A stretch of 64,000 nucleotides of DNA from Eunapius fragilis (lineage: Eukaryota > Porifera > Demospongiae > Spongillida > Spongillidae): assembly GCA_963681505.1 (NCBI GenBank), contig OY811987.1:2005066-2069065 (forward strand). The letters run 5' to 3'. The notes under the pieces are model-generated. The model was given only the letters and a program-made list of their open reading frames with translations, searched no databases and was not told the origin of the DNA. Both the position numbers and the translations under genes were made by a program. Below are positions 1 to 13,458 of this stretch, piece after piece. The first letter of the stretch is position 1. Each line of letters opens with the position of its first letter.

Positions 1-2
1 CT

Positions 3-2538
<2,536 letters not shown>

Positions 2539-4300
2539 GGGAAAAGACATCAAAGAGGTTGGGTGTGTGATCTCGTTGACAATGGTCGCAATCTCAGGAG
2601 CCCACATTTTTCTATGTGATATTTTGTTCCTTCCATGTTTCATGAGCTTTGTAAAATGATAGTGTGAGTGTGTATGTGTTTGCTTGCATGTATGCATCTG
2701 TTAACAATTATTTAAAAATAATAGTGATTAATTTTAATTGCTTTGTAAACTTAAGTGATCCATGATCACCTACGATTGTTAAAGAGCAACCCACAATTGG
2801 ATTGGTTGAGGGCAATATGATAATATTTGGGGTCGGTCTGCATGGGCATGGTTTTGAGTTACATGATTCATTTGACATCACAAAGTTGCATGAAAAATTT
2901 ACCTACAGCAATAAATAATTAGCCTTCTGGCTATTGTAATGCAGGAGGTGGCAGCAAGGAATGAAGGAATATTATATATGGGCACTGATGCATGTTCATA
3001 GGTCCAGATCTGTTTACACTCGAGAAGAACACTATGACATATACTTCTTTACCATGCACCTGACTGCCACCAACGGTTCAAATTGATATACTCATGATCA
3101 GAGCTGGTTAAGATATCATTTGAAAACAGAAGTGAACAGGGCAGAAAATTGTCTTCTAAAATTTAGAAAAATGTTGATTTATTCATGCAACCTCGATCTC
3201 AAGACACGTTTAATTTTGTAGCGGCAGTTTGTTTAATCTTATTATCTTTACTGATCTGCACGTCTCCTTGTCGATAGCTCCTGGCTAAGGGATTTGAATT
3301 AAGGCACTAGCTGTTTTACCATGCGTGCTGAAATGATACGGTCTGATGACAGGATGTGAGATTGCATATGTGATACATTATAGTTTTATATGAAGAGCTC
3401 TCACCAGAAAATTGGTCGGCCCGGGGATTTTAGTCCAGCGGACCATTTTTTCGGTGGAAAAATGGTCCTAGGACACGGCGCATTGATAAAATTGGTCCGC
3501 CGAGCCGGACCATTTACATCTATGGAAATCTACACGAATGTCCCTACAGCCCTTTTGTAACCACGAACTGTAAGAATATAACGGTTTCCGTCAGAGGCTA
3601 CTGGAGATAAAGTCAATATACACCAATGTTTACCATGGGGCAAAACATTGGCATGCGCTGATTTCATATCCGCTGTGAATTAGGATAAGCCTTTACAGGT
3701 AAACTGTTTGCAGGTGGACTCAATGAATAACAACATACCAATTCATATTAACTGCTTTCAACCTTTTCCCATAGTTCCAGCGGTAGGATCAATATAGCAA
3801 GCCTCAACGATTCTCTTTTGTTCTCCTGCAGTCCATATATAATATTATTATTATTATTATATAGCAGCAACAATTAGCCCGATGTATATGTATTATTGTA
3901 TATGCGGCAAGTCATGCGACCAGAAGAGTTAGACCTTCAAAGATTTGAACCAAACAGATGAAGCGTTGTTTTCATTTTATTATCCCGTGACGTACATACA
4001 AAAATGTGCATTCAGAATAGTAGGCATTATACCTGGTTCTTTCTCCTTTGAGAACCACAGATAAGGATAAGGAAACAGTTCTTGTATATGCAACATGGTA
4101 TCATGTCGCCATGACCAATATCACCTATTTCATTTTCTGGAAACAGGTGCACCCATCAGTGATGTGGAATGTGTGTGGGTGTGGTGAGTTGTGTTACATG
4201 TACGTCTGCATGGGTGTGTGTGTGAGCATCACATCAACTGATGCATATTATAACGGATCTACTAATGCAGTTTTCACTTTATTTTGCATTGTTGCTATTT
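2539..4300. other. Intergenic stretch without a recognisable gene
   Basis: AT-rich DNA after the PRKD stop codon. I see no convincing coding exon. Positions about 3410-3520 contain a GC-rich patch of short palindromes built on GGACCATT and GTCCGGCGGACC motifs, related to the patches at 5095-5290 and 5560-5610. An ATTATT repeat occurs near 3840. Confidence 0.7.
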
Positions 4301-4309
4301 TTTTTTTAG

Positions 4310-4976
4310 ATACATTCTTACTTTGAGTGACTATTTCTCAAAATGGGTTGAAGCTGTTGCTACACCCAGTAAAGAGGCCCATCAAGTAGCAAGCGCACAC
4401 TCTACAAGGTTTGTATCATTTAACTCTTTGACATGTGCGAGTAATATCAACTAAACAGCTAGATTTTAAACCTTGTAGTGGTATTCGTAGCATTGTGTAG
4501 ATTTAGTGGACTTATTATAGCTTTGTAGTGATAAGATGATTAAAACACCTTTTAAAACGCTACAGTTGTTTGTCAGTTGTTTCTTCGTGTCAAAGTAACA
4601 CACTATGTTTTTGCACGTTATTATAGATTTTTATGAGAATGGGATTGCCCCGTGTTTTGACTACTGATAATGGTTCAGAATTCAAGAACAAGCTAAGTGC
4701 TGAAATGATGAAACAGCTGGGCGGGATAAGACAATGCCTTATCACACCCTACCATCCACAGGTACATTCATTACAGTTGGTTTTGGTGTTTTAACTTGCT
4801 TATTTGGTCTCTGTGTGCAGTCGAATGGTCTTGACGAAAGATTTAATCAAACCTTGCAGAGGATGCTTGTCAAAGCAATTACAGGGAAAAAAGAACTTTG
4901 GGATGAATTCATAGATTCAGCAGTGTTTGCTTATAACACATCCTATCATGAGTCTAGTTGCTATGCACCATTTGAA
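4310..4976 (+). pseudogene. Intron-containing Ty3/gypsy-type integrase core, broken
   Basis: Three coding blocks, about 4310-4408, 4627-4761 and 4821-4976, each bounded by good AG acceptors and GT donors. They read as the retroviral-type integrase core: SDYFSKWVEA, then VLTTDNGSEF with one catalytic Asp, then HPQ/SNGLDERFN with the catalytic Glu region, and AYNTSYHESSCYAPFEV. Retrotransposon pol genes normally lack introns, so this may derive from a host-domesticated integrase gene (GIN-like). The first and second blocks are out of phase by two bases (an extra CA near 4397), and no upstream protease, RT or His-Cys part is seen, so it is probably a decayed copy. Confidence 0.75.
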
Positions 4977-5094
4977 GTAATGTTTTTGTCATAGTTTATC
5001 AGTATTTATATGTATCCAACTTTGTAGTTTGTTTCATCATCAATCCTGCTTATAAACTCCTAAAATTTAAATTTATGTGGAATCTATCCTTTGT

Positions 5095-5290
5095 CAGTGT
5101 AGGACCAAAATGAGCAGCCTGAAATGATCCTAGGTGTAGGACCAAAATGAGCAGCGTAGGACCAAAATAGGCAGCCTGAAATGGTCCTAGGACCGTTTCA
5201 GGCAATGCCTGTTTTAGTCCGCCGGACCCAAACAGGCTGCCTGAAACGGTCCTAGGACCATTTCAGGATAGGACCAAATCAGCCGTGACA
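5095..5290. repeat. Nested palindromic repeat cluster (TAGGACCAAAAT / GGTCCTAGGACC)
   Basis: Several direct copies of TAGGACCAAAATGAGCAGC and inverted copies around GGTCCTAGGACC and AGTCCGCCGGAC form stacked palindromes over about 200 bp. Related short pieces occur at about 3410-3520 and 5560-5610, on both sides of the integrase relic. It is non-coding and probably MITE debris. Confidence 0.7.
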
Positions 5291-5735
5291 GGTACATAAT
5301 TTACGGAATCGTGAAATGCGGATGAATCCCGTAATCTTTACTGTTTCCAATCCCTGTATTCTATTATCTATGGTAGAACAGTATATATCACGCGGGCCAT
5401 CCTTTATTACAAATAGACTCTTAGCCTTTCGTCTAATAATCTTCTTGTGGCTTAGAGTAGGGCCTCTGGTCTTTCAAATACCGAAACACTAAGTCTACAG
5501 ATGCTTCTGTTTCATCGAAATATAAAGACGTAGCAAAATGAATGCGGACAATACTTTTTTCCGGGCCCGGACCAAACATTTCGGCGGACCAAAATTTCCA
5601 TGGTACCTAATTCCGTTGCAAAATCATATATTCGTCTAACCAATCATAATATTCATGCCAATAATCTTATCAATGAAACTTAGTATATATGACGTCATTG
5701 CTTCCTAAATTAATCAATAACGGAAATTATAACTA

Positions 5736-5761
5736 CCCCCCCCCCCCCCCCCCCCCCCCCC
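5736..5761. repeat. Poly-C tract
   Basis: A homopolymer run of about 25 C just before the block duplicated upstream of ATE1-like copies A and B. Similar G or C runs occur near 16646, 26840, 27281, 35520, 37839, 38031, 42360, 43441, 59990 and 62492, several of them inside or beside transposon ends. Confidence 0.9.
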
Positions 5762-5762
5762 C

Positions 5763-6700
5763 ACAAAATTCTTTCTCCATATTTGGTACAGGTTTTTAAA
5801 GCAGGGTTGGTTAATTAAGAGCAGGAAAGAAGTCACTGACGGGGCAGTTCAGGTAAGTCGAGCGGCGCTGGCCGACGACTGGACGGTTTAAATTGGAGGG
5901 GTCGTTAGCCTAAAATTTAAAAGTCAGACATCAAAAGGAGACTTCCTCAATCTAGTCTAGGTGATGCGACCCCGGATAATTACCACAACTAAAGCTAGCT
6001 ACGCCTATCACTTGATGTGCCCCTCCCGTAAGTTAGCGGGCCTTGTGTTTTCGTATATTCTACGACTGTACTGCTATCTAACCAAACCAACTGGTAATAG
6101 CAGTATCGCGCAGCATACATAAATATGCAAGAAATTTAATATAAGCTTGGTTGTATGAAAAAGATAATTGTCTTAATTGCACTATCATCGGTAATGCAAT
6201 GCCATGTTTCTTCAAACAGATATGTCTATTCAAAACACTCTCGTTACTGCAGCAGTCACTGCAGTCAATGATCCTAATTTTATTCTATTAAAAGGTTTTA
6301 TAGAGGATGCTACCTTAGCTGCACCAAAAGTAACACTGCAACGGTAAGAAGATTGTGAATACAAAGCATTGTACAACTTCAGTTATATTTTCTTATAGGC
6401 TTCTAGATGCAATGATACATCTTCAGAAGGAATTTCCTGACAATGAAGTAGTGTTAATGCAGTGCTTAGCTGTAATCGATAACGTCCAATCAATTCTTCC
6501 AAATTATTCACCCGCAGTCATTGAACCACTTCAGACTGCTGTACTTAGTGGGCCTTTTGATTTAGCTCAGAGTTCAACTGTGTGTGCTTTATCTATCAAG
6601 TTCATTTATGCACTGTGGAATGTTTACAAAGTACAACTCTCTGCTTCCTGTGACATGGATGGCTTGGCTCAAGTGTTGAACAGAGTATTGGCTTCTGATA
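5763..6700 (+). repeat. Duplicated upstream block and 5' exons of ARM-ATE1 copy A (partner 11465-12602)
   Basis: Sequence from AAATTCTTTCTCCATATTTGG through the GAGCAGGAAAGAAGTCAC and GGCGCTGGCCGACGACTG motifs, and on into exons 1 and 2, recurs at 11465-12602 with scattered substitutions and indels. The upstream part may hold the promoter or a 5' untranslated exon. A short reading frame in the second copy (ending VERRWPTTED) is not kept in the first, so I do not call it coding. Confidence 0.8.
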
Positions 6701-9700
6701 GCTGCCAAACTAGAACTGTTGCATTTGGAGTGGCTGGGGATACTCTGCAAGGCCTTCTAAGCAACCTCAGTGAAAATCAGCTACAAAACCTAAGTGACAA
6801 AGGAGTGTTCAAGAGCCTGAGGGCCCTTCTGAAATACCCTGCAGAAATGAGTCGCATCACACTAACACAAATCATTCCAAATTTAGCCATCTTTACTAAA
6901 GTGTCGCCTTGTACCAATGAGCTCATGGCTGAGGGATTTGCTGCCACAGTTTTACAATGTGCTGATATGATATGGTCTGATAGCAGGATGCAAGACTGCA
7001 TTTGTGAAATATTATCAGTTCATTGTAAGAACAGGCAGTTTTGCAAAGAGCTATTGAATCATAACTTTTTATTAAAAGCTGCAAATCTTCTTCAACAAGG
7101 ATGTAATCATGCATCATTGTTTAGTCTTATTAATGCGATCAACACTACCATTCCTTATATCTTTCCAAAGATGTGCTTGGAAGACGAAATGTTTGTGAAA
7201 TCAATCCTGGGAATTCTAAGTCCAGATGCCTCAGCATCAATAGATGACATAGAAGATGCCTGCATACTACTGCATAATGTTATTACACATGCGGCTGAGC
7301 CTCTAAAATTGTTAAAATACAAAATAATTAAGATGATGGAGGATTGTGCTACAAAATGGCCCTTGGAGTGCACTGAATGGACTTGTAGAGCTATAGCAGT
7401 TGTAGCACAGAGCTTTATTCCACGCAAAAATCTCAAGGAAGACAACCCAAACATACAAATTTTGGATAGGAACATGTCTGAAAGAGCCAATGATTTCTTT
7501 AAAGATAAGCATTACCTTTTTTTAAAAGACAGGCTATTGGACCCACGCCTTTGTTGTGAACCTGATCTGCTTAGGATCATGTATATCACTCTCCATAACA
7601 TCATAGTAGCATCACCTGATGACGTCCTTCAGGATATTTACTCTCCAGAATTCATCGAATTCTTCACTTACATCTTTATTCGAGATACCACCTTGTTTCC
7701 TGAAAAAGCTACAGATATTATACAATGTTCTTGTGCATTCATTCTTACAGCATCATGCAACAAAGAGATTTCAGGCTTTAGGCAGGCCAACTTCCATACA
7801 GCAGTAGTCAACCTTCTCCAGAAGGCACATACAACTGCCATGTGCAGAGATGTATCTGATCTTCTAGAATGCCTAGCTGGGCAGTACAAGGAGTATCTCC
7901 TAGACCTGAGTCCACTCGTGGAATGCAATGCAACGGTTGTTGCACTAGATGTACTCAAATTCATCGACTGCAAAAATGGTGAGGACCGATCTTGTGCATC
8001 ACTCCTTGCATCATTCCTATTGACAATGACATGTGACACACATGTTTGTAATGAGATGTACACTACAGGACAGATGCACACCCTCATAAAGCTTGTGCAG
8101 AGAGTGGAGTGCAGCCCCGATATTTATACTATGTTGGTGGCATCCATTGGTTCCATTGCATTCCCAGAATATGAGCGAAAGAAAGCCCTCACTGATCTTA
8201 ATTTCCACCTTACACTGTTGGAGGGCATTAGAGGCATTGCTAGCACAAGCCCCCTCAATACAAATAGTCTCTGCTGCTGTATTGCCACACTGAATGACAT
8301 AGTTTGCAATCACCTTGTTGGAGATATGCTCATAGCAGATGATTGCGTGTCCACGGTGATGAACGTCTTGGATATTAGTAGAGATCAAACAAGGGCTCTA
8401 TTTGATCCATGTCTTGACTTGTAGAGTACACTCACATCAGCATTACTTGTTCAAAAAAAGCACTCCACCATTTATAGGTTACTCAATATACTGTTAGACA
8501 TACTGAGAGACAGCACACAAATGACTCCATCAGAAATAGGCACAGCTACATCCATCATTCTCATGTGTCAGGAGGACGATGAAATTGTTATGAAACTTGG
8601 TGAATTAGATGAGACAAAGCTATTAATAGAGATTCTTAGCTTGAAGGGTATAGGTTTTGTTACTCACCGGTACTGTGCAGCAGCCATTGACAGGCAATTT
8701 CTTTACTTACTGCCAACAAAACATCCCACGCAAAATGCTAAGAAAAGTATTGATCCTTTATCAACACAGACCAACATTGAAAATGTTATTCATAATCTTG
8801 TTCCAAACATTCCAAAAGCTCCAGAGTTAGATGATGTCTCCAAACAGCAATTAACCTCATTGGGTATTAACCTGGGTGAGCCTTTACTTCGTATAGGCAG
8901 AGTATATGGAACAGAAGTGGGAGGGTGCTACTCATGTCAGGGAGGGGAGTGGTTCGAAGATATTGGTGTACGTTATCAAGGCCTGACATGCCATCAGTAC
9001 CAAGCGCTTATAGAGATGGGTTGGTCCCGAAGGGGGGGTGTGAAGCTATACCGTAGCAGCAGTTTCCATGATGTTCAGTGCGCCATCTGGGAAACAAAAG
9101 TATCAGTTCATGATTTTGACTACCACGCACACAAGAGCTATATAAAAGTTATGAAAAGGATACCAGTTGATCGACTTGCCATTGAGACGCTGCCTGTACA
9201 CTACTCTAAAGAATCATATGATTTGTACAACAAGTACAATTTAGAACGTCATGGATGGCCACCAGTGTCGACGAAGGAGTATTGTGAGCATACTGTGGAC
9301 AGTCCCATTACAAATGAGACAGTAAATGGTATTGAGTATGGAAGTTTTCACCAGCTGTATCGATTGGATGGAAAGCTTGTAGCTGTTAGTCTGATTGATA
9401 TAGTCCCAAAGGGCATTGTCAGTCTGTACATGTGGTACAGTCTGGAGAAGGAAGTTTCCAAGTACTCACTTGGAGTTTATTCTGCTCTCAAAGAGATAGA
9501 GTTTGTTCGAGAGCTGAGCAAGAAAAATCCAGAGATGAAGAATTATTACATCCAAGGGTGGGCTAAAAATTGCAAGAAGCTTGCGTACAAGGCCAACTAC
9601 TCTCCTACATCATTCTACTGTCCCTGTATAACACCAGAATGGCTTCCATCCTTGGAGTCTGTAAAAGAGGCTACAGAGAAGTACCTCAGGGAACACACAA

Positions 9701-10050
9701 ATGATCAAAATGGCCTTCCATCTAGTAATGCCACCACATCCATAGCTATGGAGACTACAGACAAGGACAAGAAAGTGTCACCTGATGTGCCATGTTCAGC
9801 ATTTGAGAATGACAGAGCAAAGTACCAGCAACTGACAGGGCACAAGCCTGATGTTAGCAAGATGGTGGTCTGTTTGAATGAGACAACTTATGTGTGCCTT
9901 GGTACCATGTTCTCCTTATTTGATATGAACCAGTCTCAACAAGATGTGATAAAGAAACGGTTTGAAGAGATTTTAGTTTCAATAGATTCTAGCATGGTTC
10001 ATAATGTGGTAGTGGATTTGAAGACCCAAGCAGTTCCATGCCATTTGTAA
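6222..10050 (+). CDS. ATE1: ARM/HEAT-like solenoid fused to arginyl-tRNA-protein transferase (copy A, one in-frame TAG)
   Basis: Exon 1 is about 6222-6343 (start ATG at 6222, donor GTAAG) and exon 2 is 6399-10050; the phases fit. The frame is open for about 1257 codons except for one TAG at 8422-8424 (codon about 716). Residues about 45-800 are a helix-rich, Leu-rich armadillo/HEAT-like region. The rest is ATE1: an N-terminal domain with a CYSC pair, LTCHQYQALIEMGW and VQCAIWE, and a C-terminal GNAT-like domain with SFHQLYRLDGK, IVSLYMWY, SLGVYSALKEIEF and LAYKANY. ATE1 transfers Arg from Arg-tRNA to protein N termini that carry Asp or Glu. A Leu codon (TTG to TAG) explains the stop when aligned to copy C. 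If translation stops there, a 715-aa solenoid protein results. A downstream ATG at 8521 could in principle give a 509-aa enzyme. Confidence 0.88.
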
Positions 10051-11464
10051 AATGTGAAATATAGTTAGATATCAAGAGTGCAATGGCTTGTGTTAGTCAT
10101 AGATAGAATGAAGAGGCTATTCAATTATGTTTTGCAGTTGTCTCATATGTGTAATAATGAATGAACACACACCAGAGGTGGTTCATTACAAAATGCATTC
10201 AATATCTTCTTCAGGATTATTAATCAGGCAAGATTGCATTGATCCTATTGCCATTGATTTTTTCAGCCATACTATGGAGCTCATAGTTCAGATGACAATA
10301 GTATAGGGTATGCGCATATGTCAATATCATTAATCACGCGGGAGACCTAGTCTGCATGGGTCCGGAACATAAATATGGGTCTTTGTCGTGTCCCATAGGT
10401 TTTGCGCCAGAAGAATGTAATCCCAGCAGTACCGCACGCAGATTGCTGTAATTGTTCAGTTTCACGGCATGCTTATTGTGTGCGTTTATCAGTATATGGA
10501 ACAGTGTCCAGCAAAATCACCCTTATGATACTTTATCAAATTTTCCAGGACAAGCAAAAGAAAAGAATGCTCGCATTGAAATGTATGGCTAATAATAAAT
10601 TCAGTGCCTAATAACTTTATGATGGATAGTAAAATTTAGGTTGCGTAAGGACCATTTGATAGAAGCTCTTTGGAGTTCACGGAAAAGGAAAAAACTTGAA
10701 AACTTGAAAAACTATCCAGAAGGTTGATTTTGCTGGACACTGTCCCATATGTTTTCTACGGATCCCAATCTAATTTAGTGTGTTAGAGAGGGGATATTAC
10801 AAGCACAACGGAGCCTTGGACCCTCCTTTCAATCCACATGTGCGCTCAATACTATACAGGCTTAATAAGCAAGCTTGATTAGCTTGAAAACATAATTGAA
10901 CAGGATTCCGCCGCGCAACGCGCAGGAGGGGGTACCTGCTGACTATCTAACCAACCCCTTTATAAAATCTTGCCCGTCTATGGGACTTAATATATATATA
11001 CACATGTTTGAATAATGCACATGGAATGCGGGGACTATTATACAACGTACATAGACAGCACGCAAGAGGTCTAAAAGTACGCCTTCGAATAATAGTGATA
11101 TTGAACTTAATATTGGTGCTAGCCGAAAAATACTCTCGAATGATGCTTCTAAATGACCCTGTTTCTGAAGGGTGAGTTACATGTATTTGCAATTGTATGA
11201 TTTTAATTACATCACCTGTCACTGTTGAATAACGCATGCATGTTTTTATAATTTCCAATTTGCAAACAATAAAAAGCAGCTGGGATTTTTCTCCCCAGGC
11301 CCCACTGCATTGCATGGGGGATGTTACAGTGCTTCCCCAAACCCCTTGCTGGTTTGGTGGGGCACGCCCTCACCCATTATGCATGCACCCGTTTAACTAA
11401 AAATTCTATATTTGGCGCCGCCCCTCCGTGCTGCGCCTTCCGCTACTGTTTACGTAGCGTATCC
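10051..11464. other. Intergenic DNA between copies A and B
   Basis: No gene seen. It contains the inverted-repeat element at 10494-10750. A G/C-rich fragment at about 11280-11370 resembles the GGGGGATGTTACAGTGCTTCCCC segment found near the right ends of the hAT elements at 24960 and 49140. Confidence 0.6.
10494..10750. mobile_element. MITE with about 27-bp terminal inverted repeats
   Basis: The ends ATATGGAACAGTGTCCAGC and, reversed, ATATGGGACAGTGTCCAGC match over about 27 bp, and both continue with AAAATCA. The element is 257 bp and has no coding capacity for a transposase. A TA target duplication is possible but cannot be separated from the repeat, so the superfamily is left open. Confidence 0.75.
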
Positions 11465-12145
11465 TCCTGGCACAAAATACTTTCTCCATATTTGGACAGG
11501 TTTTTAAAGCCGTTGGTTAAGAGCAGGAAAGAAGTCACCGACGGGCAGCTCGCTAAGTTAGTCGAGAGGCGCTGGCCGACGACTGAAGATTAATAAATCA
11601 GTAAATTTAAATTGGAGCGGTCGTTAACCTAAGATAGTCGGAACTGACGGGCATCAAGAGGAAACGTCCTCTAGTCTAGGTGATCCATGCATGCGACCTC
11701 GGGTAATTACCGTAACTAAATCTAGCTGTACGCCTAGCTATTAGCTGATGTGCCCCTTCAATCCGCATTCCTTAAGGTATGCGGAGTCTTGTGATTTCGT
11801 GTTATCTACAAGCTATCTAGGAATGCCGACAAACTGTAGCTTATTCAGTCTTAAAAAAATCACGTGACAAAGCATCCTGCATGCGTCCGGCTATAAACGG
11901 AGGTGTATAATTGTTGAGCATAACGGTGTTGCGGTTTAACGGTAACCAAACCATATGAATGGAATAACCATAGTTAGTTGATACAAATTCACTCCGTCAC
12001 ACTGGTGTCTTAAATGATATAAATATGCACGAAATAATACGTTATAATACTGATTACTGAATATAAGATCGGTTGCATGAAAATTGCCATGCAGTAAATG
12101 CCTTGCACTATCATTAATGTAATGCCACATTTCTTCAAAACAGAT

Positions 12146-12602
12146 ATGTCTCTCAAAAGCAATCACATTACTGCAGCAGTGACTGCAGTCAGTGATCCTA
12201 ATTTTATTCTATTAAAAGGTTTTATAGAGGATGCTACCTTAGCTGCACCAAAAGTAACACTGCAACGGTAAGAAGATTGTGAATACAAAGCATTGTACAA
12301 CTTCAGTTATATTTTCTTATAGACTTCAAGATGCAATGATACATCTTCAGAAGGAATTTCCTGACAATGAAGTAGTGTTAATGCAGTGCTTAGCTGTAAT
12401 CGATAACGTCCAATCAATTCTTCCAAATGATTCACCTGCAGTCATTGAACCACTTCAGACTGCTGTACTTAGTGAGCCTTTTGATTTAGCTCAGAATTCA
12501 ACTATGTGTGCTTTATCTATCAAGTTCATTTATGCACTGTGGAATGTTTACAAAGTACAACTATCTGCTTCCTGTGACATGGATGGCTTGGCTCAAGTGT
12601 TG
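12146..12602 (+). pseudogene. ARM-ATE1 copy B, truncated after the start of the solenoid
   Basis: Exon 1 (12146-12267) and the start of exon 2 (from 12323) are nearly identical to copy A, with the same donor and acceptor. Similarity stops at 12602, immediately after the codons for GLAQVL. The reading frame then runs into unrelated DNA and ends at a TAG near 12618. The lost part includes nearly the whole solenoid and all of ATE1. The foreign sequence at the break is a transposase relic on the opposite strand. Confidence 0.9.
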
Positions 12603-12606
12603 GCAC

Positions 12607-13303
12607 TCATTTGGTCTTAGAAAAAGCCAGGTTTTTCATGTACCCTAGTTCATACCCACATTGTTTACCAAAAATGGCATGGGTGCATTTCCTGCTAGAT
12701 GAAATGGCATTTTCTTCATACAGCTGATTGCACAAATCATTTGGACATACAACATAAAGTTTTCCTTGTATTTTACTGTGTGACACAACATTAAAAAGTG
12801 CATCTAATGTTGTAGGGAATATGCTACAAAGAGGATGTCCAATAAGTTTTAGCACGATAGCAATCAGTGCACACACAGATAGAATAGCAGCCTTAGTTAC
12901 CTTTTGCTTGAAGTAGATTCGCACTAAAATGATACAAATACATTTAAGCAAATTGTTATGTGTACACCACCAGCCTGATGTTTGCGTTTGTTCTTTGCGC
13001 AGAAGCATTTGCTTCACCTTCTTGTACTTCCATCTCACTATTGTCAGTCGTTGTAGTTTCATTACTAGACGTGCCTTGATGAGTGTCAAGTAATGTTTCT
13101 GAACTTGATGACTCTGTTTCAGAATCAGAGGAGTTTGTATTGGGAACAATACACACATCAGTAGAATCTGAAGATTCACTTTCTGATTCATGAGAATGTA
13201 ATTGCAGACCTGTATGTAAGAAGTAATACTGATCACAGATAATCATGATAACATGTTGCCCAAATGGCTTAATGTGGTTTGGCAAATATGTAAAATATTT
13301 CAA
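12607..13303 (-). pseudogene. Tnp2/CACTA-like transposase N-terminal relic
   Basis: On the minus strand a segment reads LDALFNVVSHSKIQGKLYVVCP, followed by Cys residues and FGKQCGYEL. This resembles the Cys-rich region that precedes the Tnp2-type transposase domain in CACTA/EnSpm elements. A serine- and glutamate-rich acidic stretch (SESESSDSTD, about 12960-13250) precedes it in another frame, probably across an intron. The ORF stops at about 12607, next to the break in ARM-ATE1 copy B. No catalytic domain remains. The family call rests on the zinc-finger-like spacing only. Confidence 0.45.
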
Positions 13304-13458
13304 GCAAGTTTAATAAATAACAGTAAAAAAGGTTAGGCTAATGGAAACTTATGCATCGGACCCTAGGTAGGCCAATTTAATAAGTTTGTGTTATAATACA
13401 TATGGTAAAATTGCATGCTTACCAGAATTGTCTTGTGCTCCCTCATTCATGAAATCTT

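Noticed and set aside
11321..11593. 90-codon frame upstream of ARM-ATE1 copy B
   Set aside because: The homologous block before copy A has frame breaks and different residues, so coding is not supported. It may be promoter or untranslated sequence.
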